From NCBI RefSeq assembly GCF_030052815.1, contig NC_079507.1, positions 58,779,119 to 58,843,118 of the forward strand: 64,000 nt of DNA, read 5' to 3'. This document shows positions 44,222 through 55,641 of this stretch, in pieces. Every line of letters starts with the position of its first letter. The stretch's first letter is position 1. Position numbers and translations under genes: made by a program. The notes under the pieces are model-generated. The model saw only the letters and a list, made by a program, of their open reading frames with translations. It was not told the DNA's origin and made no database searches. Source of the DNA: Hevea brasiliensis (lineage: Eukaryota > Streptophyta > Magnoliopsida > Malpighiales > Euphorbiaceae).

Positions 44222-47009
44222 TTCACCCACTTAGCACAATAATTAAGTGATATAAACTTTAATAATATAAACATTAGGCGCGCATGGAATAAACAAATCA
44301 TTTTCATAATGTTACCTTCCTATAATAAATTACTAAGTGTGAGTTATGGCGGTTGTACATTGTTTTATCACATACTTCCTTCCATATACCACAACACTAG
44401 CAACTTACCATGGTAGGTACATAATGAATATATGTATATCACATCATGGTCCATAATAATGTCTTGAAAAGACTTTTCTTGTTATCATTCACCCAATATA
44501 TTATGTGTACACAATTATGAGAAAATAGAAAATCCATTAATATATGTCAAAAAACACATCAATGAGCTTAGAGCGTCAAAGCCAATACATCATTAATTAA
44601 TACAACCAAGACCCATTCTAAGCACATGTTCTTTAAATGTCTTAGGTTGTAAGCCTTTAGTCAACGGATATGCAATCATGAGATTAGTATTAATATGCTC
44701 AATAGACACTCTTCGTTTCTGAACTTCCTCCTTAACGGCAAAATACTTTTATTTCATATGTTTGGCACCTTTGGAATATTTATCGTTCTTAGAGAAAAAT
44801 ACTATTGCGGAATTATCACAATAAATTCTCAGCGACTTGCTAATGGTGTCGACTACCTTAAGTTCTTAGATAAAGTTCCGCATCCATAATGCATTAATTA
44901 TAACTTGAAAATATGCCATAAATTTTGCTTGCATAATGGATGAAACAATGACAGACTATTTTTAGCATTTTTCCATAATATTGTTCCTCCAACTAATAGG
45001 AACAAGTAGCCAAAATAGACTTTTATTGTCAACACATCCAGCAAAATCTGAATCTGAATATCCAGTCACTTCTAAATGATTAAATATCTTATAAGTGAGC
45101 ATAAAATCTTTAGTTCATTGTAGGTACTATAAAACTTTCTTTACAGCTTTTTAGTGATCAATTCCAGGATAAAGAATTGTACAAGTTTAAGCATACATCA
45201 AATTGCCCACAACTAAAGCATAAGGAATTGATTCCATTTCTTTACATTTCATATGATTCTTTGGACTTTGATTGAGACTAAATTTGTTCCCTTTTTGTAT
45301 GGTAACAACTTTCGCTGAATATTTATGCATATTCGATCTCTCTAGAATTCTAGCAATATAGACTTTCTGAGACAATCCTAATAGTTTTTGTGATCTATTA
45401 CGGAAAATTTCTATTTCAATCACAAATAATGCCTCTTCTACATCTTTTATTTCAAAATTCTTTAACAGAAAATCTTTAGTATCACATAATATGCCCAAAT
45501 TATTTGCATCATGTAAGATATCATCAATATACAGAATTAAGAAAATAAATATATTCCCACTGATCTTAAGATATATACATCAATCAATGACTTTTTCTTT
45601 AAATCAAAAGACTCTATGGTATCATTGAACTTAATGTACCACTGGTGGAAAGATTAGTCAAGTCTGTATATTGATTTCTTAAGTTTACACACTATATGGC
45701 CTTTTCCTTCAACTGAGAAACCTTTAGGTTGGTCCATATAAACTTCCTTTTTAAGTTCTAGATTTAAAAAAGTTGTTTTCATATCAATTTGGTGTAACTC
45801 TAAATCATAATGAGCCACCAATGCCCTAATAATTCTTAATGAGTCTAATTCTTTAAAACTAGTGAGAAAGTCTGTGACACCCCTTACCCGTCTACAGTGT
45901 AGCCGAGCAAGATATGCCACTCAGTGTGCCGAAGCACCAATTCATATTTCCATTACAATTTATTCCTTTTAATTCATTTATTTATAATTTTTGATAAATC
46001 TGAATTTTTCCGCAATTTTTATAGAAAATCCGGCAGAGTGCCGGCTATAAATTGGAAAAACAGTTCTTCTGAACCTGTTTCAAAGACACTTTTAATATAA
46101 TTTCCAAATCCAGAACTCCATTATACACACATCTCAACTCAATCTCAAAATTCTGAAAATAGTGTTGTGGTTTTGAGATTGAGTTGAGATGTGTGTATAA
46201 TGGAGTTCTGGATTTGGAAATTATATTGGAAGTGTCTTTTAAACAGGTTCAGAAGAACTGTTTTTCCAATTTATAGCCGGCGATTTTCTATAAAAATTGC
46301 GAAAAAATTCAGATTTATCAAAAATTGTAAATAAATGAATTAAAAGGGATAAATTGTAATGGAAATATGAATTGGTGCTCCGGCACACTGAGTGGCATAT
46401 CTTGCTCGGCTACACTATAGATAGGTAAGAGGTGTTACAAAGTCTCCTTATAGTCAACACCATACCTTTGAGTATAACCTTTGGTAATAAGTTTGATTTT
46501 ATATCATTCGACTTTGCCATTTGTACCCAACTCATTTAAATCCTTTAGGCAATTCAACAAAATCCCATAGTTTATTCTGTTCCATGGATTTTAACTTATC
46601 TTTCATGGCGTCTAACTACTTATTAGACTCAGTACTTTTCTATGGCTTATGAAAATGAAACTGAATGTTTATTGATTCCTTATGTCAAAATCTAACTCTT
46701 GCAAGTAAACCACGTAATCATCAGTAATTGTCAATCTCCTTTCTCTTTAAGATCTTCTTAATGGCATTTCTTATGGTTCACCTTCATTAGATCTTTATGG
46801 GTTAGCTTCTTCAGGATGTGTTTCATCATTATGTTGTGTAGCATTGTTAGGACCTTCAACAACTACTAGAACAACATGAGGCGTAGGAGTGGATATTGGA
46901 ACTTTAATAGGCATATGATAATCAACTTTATTTTCATGTATATCCACATCCTATCTCTAAACACTCCCACTAACTTCACCATTCTCAAGGAATCTTGCAT
47001 TACCAGTTT
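44222..47009 (-). pseudogene. Ty1/copia pol relic (integrase end, RT, RNase H), heavily decayed
   Basis: Minus-strand fragments in several frames. 46445-46700 carries the RT start, with a readable GVDY/KET junction split by the foldback element. 45654-45870 has DLELHQIDMKTTFLNLELKKEVYMDQPKGF (the first catalytic Asp motif) and CKLKKSIYRLD. 45187-45498 has SLSQKVYIARILER-like and IPYALVVGNLMYA. 44620-44960 is RNase H, with RIYCDNSAIVFFSKNDKY and AKHMK-KYFAVKEEVQK. Multiple stops and shifts. Truncated on the right by the Tekay-like LTR at 47010. Confidence 0.75.
45873..46439. mobile_element. 567-bp foldback insertion made of two inverted LTR (U5) ends
   Basis: Starts TGTGACACC and ends GGTGTTACA, with target duplication AAGTC (45868-45872 and 46440-46444). 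Left arm 45873-46150 and right arm 46171-46439 are near-perfect reverse complements around a 20-bp spacer; the left arm has about 10 extra bases near 46030. The outer ~70 bp match the terminal sequence of the Tekay-like LTRs at 26683, 33975 and 47010 ('gtctacagtgtagccgagc'). By orientation in those elements, both outer ends correspond to the U5 end of the LTR. It interrupts the copia RT relic. No coding capacity. Confidence 0.88.
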
Positions 47010-50000
47010 TGTGACGCCCCTCACCCGTCTACAGTGTAGCCGAGCGAGGAGTGCCACATTCAGTGCCAAAGCACCCTATCTTGTCTTATCATCTTCATTG
47101 TAAATTTTTAATATCATTTAAAAATAGGTATTTCATATGTGGAATTTTTTTTTATAACAATTTATTTCTGTGGATACCCAGGCAGAGCCTCCTCTGTTTA
47201 ATTGGCATCTGGCAGGTTCCACTAGTTACCTGTTAACAACAATTTCATATCTCTACATATTATGTCATGTCATTTCTGCTCATACAATTTCAAGTTCATT
47301 CATTCATCTAGAAATTCATATGCAGAAATTCATAACTTTATTTACAATCCAAAATATGTAATTACAATTTTTATTTACATCACAAACTAATAATTACATC
47401 ATAATTATACACAATGAACGAAAATACTAGTCTATACATGGGCCCTACCAAAATATAAAAGACTGGTGAGGTGACTCTGGACTGTATGCAAATCTGGTCA
47501 ACTGCAGTCAGAACACTACTGTGGCAGCTGCTGTTGTGGCAGCTGCTGATCTCCAGTACCTACGCGATGGAAAATCCAACGCATTAAGCAATTTTCTTAG
47601 TGGTGCATAATCTTAAAGAAGAATAACTAAATAATTTAAAATGACGATAATATGTGTAATTTCATAATTCTAGGTCAATGGCATATTTTATAACACTTTG
47701 GAGTCAATATATTTATCAGGATCTTTTTTATACATATATTTCATTTTCAGTCTCCTTAAACTTATATCAGTGAATTTGTCATCAATTCTAAGACATTTAT
47801 AAATTTCTTACACTTTGGGAACAGTTAAATTTAACGGTATCTTTTTTGTTCATTTCTTATACAGTCTAAGTCATTTATAATTTTTCTATACTTTGAAAAT
47901 AAATTAATTATCAGTATCTTTTCTGGGTATTAATTTCATTCTCTGGCTTTTTAAACTCATATTAGAGTCTTTGGAATCGTATCAGTGTATTTTATGTCAT
48001 ATCGGTGTATTTCATATCATATCTGTATATTTGTGCCCAAGTAACCTATAACAAACTATAATGCTGGATACACTGGAGTATACAGGTTAGACAACCATAT
48101 GTCTACCTTGTATACATCTGTCAGGCACGAGGCCAACTGTCAGGCATGAGGCCATCAATCAGGCACGAGGCCTGCTGTCAGGCTTGTAAAGCCAGAAATA
48201 AGGTTAGGCACAATGGCCAATGGGTAAGCATATAGCCTGTAGAACAATCATATCAGACATATTGTCAGTTCATGATTTGCTCTGTAAGCAATACTGCTAT
48301 CTGTGGTCCCTAATTGGTATACCAATCGATCCAACTATATACATAAAAGCCTAGGCATACTTTAGGCAAATTAGTACTATTAAGCACTTATAGTTTTATT
48401 ATTTCATGCTATGTACTATTAAGGATTCATAACACATTTTTATTTTACTTCATGTACTACCTATGCTTTATACCATTTCCATGTTATTATAATGGGAACA
48501 TAGGTCCCAAGCACTTATTTGTATAACTTATGTATTTATCACTCTCATTATTTTATGTCATGTACTATACATATTTATAGTATTGTTATTTCATATATAA
48601 TGGAAACATAGTTTCAAAGTGTATTTTCCTAGGACTTATGTGTTTAGCAAACCATTTAGGTAAATTTACATTTTATGTATCAACTAATTTCATGTCACCT
48701 TGTAGTGGGAAAGTAGGTCTCGCATACCTATTTCATATAATTTAGCATGTAGAGACTTATTAGGGATAAGTTCTTACTAAAAACAATTTAATTCAAGAAC
48801 CTTTCTTTAGGTTCAGTTTCACTGTTCTGATTTTACATATCACGTTGAGCAATTACATATTATTACTTTTTTCTTTTGAAATGTACATATCACTTTATAG
48901 TGGAAAAATAGGTCCCACATACCCTTTCATGTGGTTTAGTGTTTAATGGCTTGTTAGGGTTAAATTCCTACCATAAGATAATTTATCTCATGGACCTTTC
49001 TTTGGTTTCAGTTTTTGTGTCTTACTTTTACCTATCCATATAATCAGTTTGTAGCCACTGTTTGGCCACACTTCCTTCATGAAAGTTGTTCCTATATGTC
49101 TTATCTTTATTTTCCCTTTTGAATCATGTCAATCTGATTTTTAGAACTCATGTTATGGTCAGATAACCATAACTGACTCATTCCCAGATTCTAGTTCCTT
49201 AACTAGGCAGCTTTTGGACTTAAATTTTACCTAATTAATGGAACAGGTTGCAGTCACTTTTAGGCATGGTGATCTTCATAAAAATTGTTACCCTATTTCT
49301 TATGATCATTGAGAAATTTGTATCACAATTTTTCAAGTTTTGTGGAATTATTTATGGCCAATTAACTAACCTGGGTTCGTGTACCTTGTGCCAACAGGGG
49401 CTCAGTTCAGAACAGTGATTGCAGGTCATTTTTTGAGATTCTTAAATTCATAATTTGAGGAAGGTTCCTGAAACAAAGTTTTAGCCCTATTTCTTAGGTT
49501 TCTGGAAAGTTATGGCTCATCTCAATTGGATTTTTCTAGCGGGAGTTATGACTAAAAGACTATTCTGGGGTCAATTAAAGTTTGGCCAGATTGCAGGTTT
49601 TGATATAGTGATTTATTCTAACTGTTTGACCTAGTTATCTTGTTTTCTGGGTTTTGGTCAAAACACCAATTTTGTAGGTCTATGTCTTATGGATATTTTG
49701 CCACTGGTTTCATTACATTTGAGTTCTTGTAGACTAAGTTATGGTCATTTGTCCAAAACTGGTCGGGTGAGGTTAGGTCCAGTAGTTTCTGGATAACCTA
49801 ATTCTAGACAGTTTTGTGACCCAAATTAGGCCAGCAATTTGGTTTGATTTTTGGCATTTCTGGGTTCAGTGGTCCTCATGAAAATTGTAGCCCTATATAT
49901 GAGCTTTCCAATGGTATCAAATTCAGGTCATTTGGACCAGTGTAGAGGGAGTTATGACCAAATGAACATGTACTGTTCATTTGGTCATTTTCTGGGTTTG

Positions 50001-50079
50001 GTGCAGGGTAATCCGGATTTGGGCAGTATTTAGGTCTAGTTTTGGACAGAATTTGGGCATGGTTTCTTCATGGAAAATG
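47010..50079 (-). mobile_element. 3' LTR of a Tekay-like element, left part
   Basis: Begins TGTGACGCCC after AGTTT (47005-47009, probable target duplication; partner off the window). It resumes at 59460 and ends at 60698, about 4.3 kb in all without the insert. Holds the 19-bp repeat in four units (48121-48190) and the ATGACCAAATGAA hairpin (about 49957-49986). A longer relative of the E2 LTRs. Confidence 0.8.
48121..48190. repeat. 19-bp repeat 'tcaggcacgaggcc', four units
   Basis: Units at 48121, 48140, 48159 and 48178, exactly 19 bp apart. The E2 LTRs have three units each (27557, 27576, 27595, and the equivalent at 34845-34900). Confidence 0.85.
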
Positions 50080-52192
50080 TGAAGGAGCGGAAGCATGAAA
50101 AACACAAGTTTATATCATTGAATTCAACAATTTTTCACCTAGGGTCACATGCATCATGCAAGATTCATTTTTATCTATTTGATTTCAATGATAAACAGCA
50201 TATTAAAACTCTTTTAATATGTTTTTTGGATCTACATTTGCCATTTAAGATTTTAGAATTAATCAGATTAATTTTAAGAACCCTAGATTAGATCAAGAAT
50301 AAGTGCACTAACCTCTTGATGCACTGCAGTGTGTTTGGCACCTTTGGGATGTGTCTTTAGGACACCAGATGTTGTCCCTCTAGCTTGTCCACACCAAGAT
50401 CACCTATGGCAACCCTTGAACAGCTTCTAAAGCTTTTTCTATGAATTAGAAAATCAAGTTTTTCCTTTTGAGAGATTAGAGATGTAAACAGAACACTAGA
50501 AACAATTTATAGTATTTTTAATTCAAGAGATTGTTTGCTAATCTCTTTGAATTGATGAGAGATGAAGAAGAAGTGAAGGGAGAGGTCTCCAAGGTGGCGG
50601 CATAAAGAGAAAGGCAGCAGCTTGTTATGTTTTTCTTTTCATAACAACACTTATATAGCTAGGTCACCACTTAAAACCCTTGCCACATGTCACCTTCTGA
50701 TTGGCTCTAGGTTTAATTGACCCAATCACATTGTGCCAAGTGTCAAACCTATATTTAATCTTGACTTTGATCATCTTACATGATTAAAAGACATTTCGCA
50801 AGCTTATGTGTAGTGCCATGTGTCACCATCTCATAGTGCCACATGTCACCCTGTGAAATGACCAAAATGCCCCTGTGTCTTAATTTTGAGTTCTCAACCC
50901 AAAACAATTATTTCTCTTCATCTAATCAATTTATATCAAATATAAATTAATTAATTAATCTTTATTAATTAATTTCTCATTAATTAAATTCATATTTAAA
51001 CACTTTAAATATAAATTTAACTTATACTATACATCCAATAATCTAGATTTGGTTTCAAGTCATGCTAGGGACTTTGCAATCTAATTGCAAACCAAACCTA
51101 TTTAATTAATCAATTAAACTCTTTAATTAATTAATTAAATCATATTTAATTTGGTGATTACTTGTGTATGTGTGTGACTTACTAGGTTCATCACTAATTG
51201 GCAATGATACATGATATCAACTCTTAATATCATCAGAACTCTTTTTTACCATAAATGATTTCTCTAAACCATTTTATGCACCTCATAGACTATGGTTAAC
51301 ACCTAGCATAACATGCCATGGCCACCCAATCAGTAATAAGGCTTACCTTAAATGAACCTATAATCATATGTTACCATGCACTAGAATCTCTCTATTACAA
51401 AATCCCAACTCAAGCTAGAGTCATGGTTTATGTCAAACCCCATTTGCTATGAATATTATGTTCTCTTTTAATTCCAGCTCTTGCTTAAAAAGATTTTCTC
51501 ATCAGAAACTCTTTTCTGCTTAAATTTATCTGTCATGGCCAGGAACTTGAAACATCAAGAACAATTAAATGAACATAGGATTTTATCCCTATTTACTTAG
51601 AGGAACAGATTCCATCTTGATCAACACCTACCTCCATATATAACTAGTAGGAGCCAACACATGCCCATATACCCATACACAGTACAAGTATGAAAGCAGT
51701 ATCAAGCTCAAAACCACCTATATACAAGATAACTATGCTATCTCAGGTCTAAAGATTATATGCACTGATATGATTTATGATAATACATTGACAAGAGTAA
51801 ACTCCATGTGCTCGTCGTAAATGTCACTGGTTCGGCCTACTTATCATGTATAAGTGCCTATCATGTTTGTTATATAGCATGAGACTCACCATTCCATCTT
51901 ATTTACATCTCATATAAATAACTTGGGAACAAACATGATTACAATCTTTCTGGATAAGTCATGTCTTTATTGTGAAGTATCCTCGATTGTGAACCTATTT
52001 ATGATACTTTGTGCTAGAAATACTGTCACTCATATTCTTAACAACTTAAGAATAATATTTCTAACAAAATATCAATGGACCTTTTCTACTACACATAAAT
52101 ATATTATGTAAATGGAAAAGTGAAAATGTCTTATTAATAAAATATATACAAGATACATACTAAATCATATGCTCTAGGGCATACTACTAACA
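50080..52192 (-). repeat. 3' LTR of E3
   Basis: Plus-strand ends TGAAGGAGCG and CTACTAACA. Minus-strand tract GCTAGTGGGATAT (52193-52205) adjoining it is the polypurine tract. ORFs at 50070-50291 and 51923-52111 recur in the other LTR and have no known domain. Confidence 0.88.
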
Positions 52193-52199
52193 ATATCCC

Positions 52200-53287
52200 A
52201 CTAGCACTAAAGCCATTCATTACAATACCTTAGACCCATCTTCTCAAGATATCGATCTAACTGAGCTTGTGACAAAGGCTTAGTGATTGGATCAGTTGGA
52301 TTTTCAGCTGATGCTATTTTCTGTATGGCTATATCGCCTTGCCCAACTATTTCTCTGATAATATGGTAGTGCCTTTTTATGTGTTTGGATTTCTAGTGAG
52401 ATCAGGATTTCTTATATCCAAACAACTTCCTTTGCAGCATCTGATGCAGCAATATACTCAAACTAGGTAGTGGAATCTGCAGTCGTACTCTGTTTGAAAC
52501 TCTTCCAACTGACTACACCTCCATTACAAATGAACACATACCCAGAGGTAGACTTTCTATCATCGATGTCTGATTGGAAATCAGAATCAGTATAACCATC
52601 CAATTGTAAGTCACCATCTCCATAAACCAAGAATAAATCTTTTTAGTTCTTCTCAAATACTTAAAGATGTTCTTGACAGCTATCCAGTATTCTAAACCTA
52701 GATTGGATTGATACCTGCTAGTCAAACTAACAGCATATGCGATATCTAGCCTAGTACACAACATTGCATACATTAAACTTCCAATAGTCAAAGCATATGG
52801 AATCCTGGCCATTTTGTCTCTTTCTTCAGGTGTCTTTGGAGACATCTCTTTAGAAAGGTGGATACCATGTCTCACTGGTAACAATCCTCTCTTGGAATCA
52901 AGCATGTTAAACCTCTTTAACACCTTTTCCAAGTATAGACTTTGGGATAAACTAATTATTCTTTTTGCTCTATCTCTATAGATGAGAATCCCAAGAATAT
53001 AGGTCGCCTCCCCTAAGTCTTTCATTGAGAATGTATTTGACAACCATATCTTCATAGTTGTCAACATACCTGTGTCATTACCTATCAACAAAATATTGTC
53101 CACATATAAGACAAGGAAAGTGATCACACTATCACTAACCTTCTTATATAGACATGGCTCATCCTCATTTTTGACAAAATCAAATGACTTAGTGGCTTCA
53201 TCAAAACGGATGTTCCAACTCCTCGAAGCTTGTTTTAACCCATAAATGGATCGCTTTAGCTTACTCACTTTGGAACCATCTTAGGAT
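52200..53287 (-). pseudogene. E3 RT C-terminal part and RNase H, broken
   Basis: The frame at 52513-53268 carries KLKRSIYGLKQASRSW, LYVDNILLIGND, SMKDLGEATYILGI and IPYALTIGSLMYAMLCTR, all copia RT landmarks. The catalytic YVDD box reads YVDN (codon at 53095-53097, AAT), one transition from Asp, which should abolish polymerase activity. A stop near 53283 separates this from the N-terminal RT part. After 'FKYLRRTKKI' the frame shifts, and RNase H pieces (SDFQSDIDDRKSTSGYVF-like) continue in another frame toward 52200. Confidence 0.8.
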
Positions 53288-54601
53288 TCAAAAACCCCTA
53301 GGTTGTTTCATGAAAATGTTTTCTTCAATGTATCCATTGAGAAAAGCATTTTTGACATCTATCTGCCAAATCTCATAATCATAATATGCAGCTATTGCTA
53401 ATAGAATCCTAATTGATTTAAGCATGGCAACAGGCGAGAAAGTCTCCTCATAGTCGATTCCTTGCCTTTGGCGAAACCCTTTCGCTACTAGCCTTGCTTT
53501 ATAGGTGTCTACCTTTCCATCAGAATCAACTTTCTTCTTAAAAACCCATTTGTTCCCTATAGATACAATACCTTTAGGTGGGTCAACAAGATCCCAAACT
53601 TGATTCTTATATATGGAATCAATCTCGAATTTCATAGCATCAATCCATTTTGAAGAGTCTATATCTGATATAGCTTCTTCATAGGTAACTGGATCATCTC
53701 CATAATCTACTTCTTCATGAGTAGACAACTCTTGTTCTTCTTCATGAAGGAAACCATATTTCACTGGTGGGTGAGGTACCCTGGTTGTTCTACGAGGAAC
53801 AGCTGTAGATGTTTCATCAATAGGTGTAGGTTGACTAGATGGATCTATATTCATTTGATCTATTGGTTGGTCAGAATTCTCCAATTCCAACTCTATTTGC
53901 CTTCCTTTGCCTCCTTCTTGAACAAACTGTTGTTCAAGAAATGTGGCATCTCTACTCACCATAACCTTTTGTGATGTAGGCAAATAAAAATAATATCCAA
54001 AACGATCTTTTGGATATTCAACAAATCGATCCTTTTCTGATCTGATCTCCAATTTATCAGTGTTCAACTTTTTGATATGAGCTGTACAACCCCAAATCTT
54101 AACATGCTTAAGACTTGGTTTTCTTCCATGCCATATCTCATAAGGTGTGGAAGATACTGATTTTGATGGAATCCTATTCATAATATACAAAGCTGATTCT
54201 AATGCAAATCTCCAAAAGGAGATTGGCATATCAGTATAGCTCATCACACTACGTACCGTATCCAATAGGATACGATTTCTCCTTTCAGATACACCATTCA
54301 GCTGTGGTGTTCCTGGAGGAGTCAATTGAGAAATAATACCATCCTCTCTCAAGTATTCATCAAATTCAGTACTCAAGTATTCACCTCCACGATCTGATCG
54401 AAGAGATTTAATACTCTTTCCTGTTTGATTTTCTACTTCATATTTAATTTCTTTAAACTTTTCAAAAGATTCATGTTTGTATTTCATCAAATACAAATAC
54501 TTAAACCTTGATTTATCATTAGTAAAGGTAATAAAGTAATGAAAACCACCTTTAGCCATTTCTTTAAAAGGACCACATACATCACTATGTATTAACTCCA
54601 A
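53288..54601 (-). CDS. E3 integrase core plus RT N-terminal region (open 437-codon frame)
   Basis: The integrase catalytic triad is intact: Asp7 (HSDVCGPF), Asp70 (RSDRGGEY) and Glu106 (NGVSERRNR), with D-35-E spacing. A copia GKGR-like linker region and WGC follow (residues 160-175), then a Pro-rich linker (245-275). The RT start has IDAMKFEIDSI, NKWVFKKKVDSDGKV, YKARLVAKGF, GIDYEETFSPVAMLKSIRILLAIAAYY and IDVKNAFLNGY, ending QPRGF at a stop. Copia pol is normally one polyprotein, so this is a fragment: integration chemistry could be preserved but RT is cut off. Its length and openness suggest recent insertion. Confidence 0.8.
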   Translation of the reverse strand: MELIHSDVCGPFKEMAKGGFHYFITFTNDKSRFKYLYLMKYKHESFEKFKEIKYEVENQTGKSIKSLRSDRGGEYLSTEFDEYLREDGIISQLTPPGTPQLNGVSERRNRILLDTVRSVMSYTDMPISFWRFALESALYIMNRIPSKSVSSTPYEIWHGRKPSLKHVKIWGCTAHIKKLNTDKLEIRSEKDRFVEYPKDRFGYYFYLPTSQKVMVSRDATFLEQQFVQEGGKGRQIELELENSDQPIDQMNIDPSSQPTPIDETSTAVPRRTTRVPHPPVKYGFLHEEEQELSTHEEVDYGDDPVTYEEAISDIDSSKWIDAMKFEIDSIYKNQVWDLVDPPKGIVSIGNKWVFKKKVDSDGKVDTYKARLVAKGFRQRQGIDYEETFSPVAMLKSIRILLAIAAYYDYEIWQIDVKNAFLNGYIEENIFMKQPRGF

Positions 54602-54615
54602 AATATTTTCAGCTC

Positions 54616-54870
54616 TTAGTCTTTGTCCAACAAGGGTGATCTAGTCATTTTGCCCTGAAGGCAGGATTCACAAGTTGGAGTAGGCTCAAAGCCCAATAAG
54701 GATAAAATCCCCATTTTCTCAAATTTTGCAATCCTATCTTCTGCAACATGACTTAATCTTAAGTGCCAAATATATTTTGAACTTGAGTTGATTTTCACCA
54801 TGGCAATGCATTCTTTTAGATTGCTATACTCTGGGCAGTGGAAACACTTTCCTACTGGCAGTGGAAACAC
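54616..54870 (-). pseudogene. E3 gag-pre-integrase zinc domain, fused to a gag knuckle stub
   Basis: WHLRLSHVAEDRI ... CESCLQGK gives the H-H-C-C zinc ligands that precede copia integrase. Upstream, VGKCFHC is the first half of a gag CCHC knuckle. The second half and the entire aspartic protease are missing between residues about 12 and 14, so a deletion fuses the two. Confidence 0.75.
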
Positions 54871-54876
54871 TTTCTT
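54837..54876. repeat. Short direct duplication at the protease deletion scar
   Basis: 'ggcagtggaaacactttc' occurs twice in tandem, about 23 bp apart (about 54834 and 54857), in the zinc-knuckle coding stretch beside the point where protease sequence is lost. Confidence 0.7.
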
Positions 54877-54954
54877 TTGCCTTTGTTAGCTTTGATCTTT
54901 GTTTTTCTATTTGGCTATCTTCTTGGAAGATCCTGGAACTTGAGGTTTCTTTTT

Positions 54955-55641
54955 CTAATTGCCCTTTTTCTTATTGGACTTTCCAGAAGAAAAAGATGCA
55001 ATCAAAGCTACCTCTTTTCCTTTATTGCTCAACATATTCTTTTGGGCAATAACCAGCATGTTGAGTAGACTAACTAAGGTGCATTCCTGTTTAGTCATAT
55101 GGAAATTTGTCACAAAATTCCCAAAAGACTCAGGAAGGGACTGCAGGATCAAATCCGTTTGCAGTTGGAAATCCATGTTAAAGTCAAGATGTTCCAGCTG
55201 CTCAATCAGCTGAATCATCTTGTGGACATGATCCCCAACATTCTATCCCTCAGACATCCTCATGTGGAACAGCTGTCTAGATATCTCATACCTAGCATTC
55301 CTGCTGTGCTCACCATACAACTCTTGTAGGTGAAGGAGGATCTCACTCACATTCTGCATGTTCTCATGCTGCTTCTGTAACTCATTACTCAAAGAAGCAA
55401 GCATGTAACACTTGGCTCTCATATCATGCTCCTTCCACTTGTCCAAAGTTTCATGTTCCTCTTGAGTAGCCTCTGGAGGTAAGGGACCAGGAACATTTGA
55501 GTCTAGAACATATCCTATATGTTCAAGGTTCAGGACAAGTTTCAAATTTCTTAGCCAATCAAACAGATTAGGTCCTGTCAACCTATTGCGATCAAGCATG
55601 CTTGCAAGGATATTAGATGGTGGTGGTTGTTCTGTGCTCAT
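54955..55641 (-). pseudogene. E3 gag with one in-frame stop
   Basis: ATG at 55641 (MSTEQPPPSNI). Copia gag landmarks are LTGPNLFDWLRNLKLVL, LDKWKEHDMRAKCYMLASL, LQELYGEHSRNARYEISRQL and, after a TAG at 55240-55242 (MSEG stop NVGDHV), LILQSLPESFGNFVTNFHM and ALIASFSSGKSNKKKGN. The frame continues unshifted across the stop. Gag would form the capsid and bind RNA. Confidence 0.8.
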
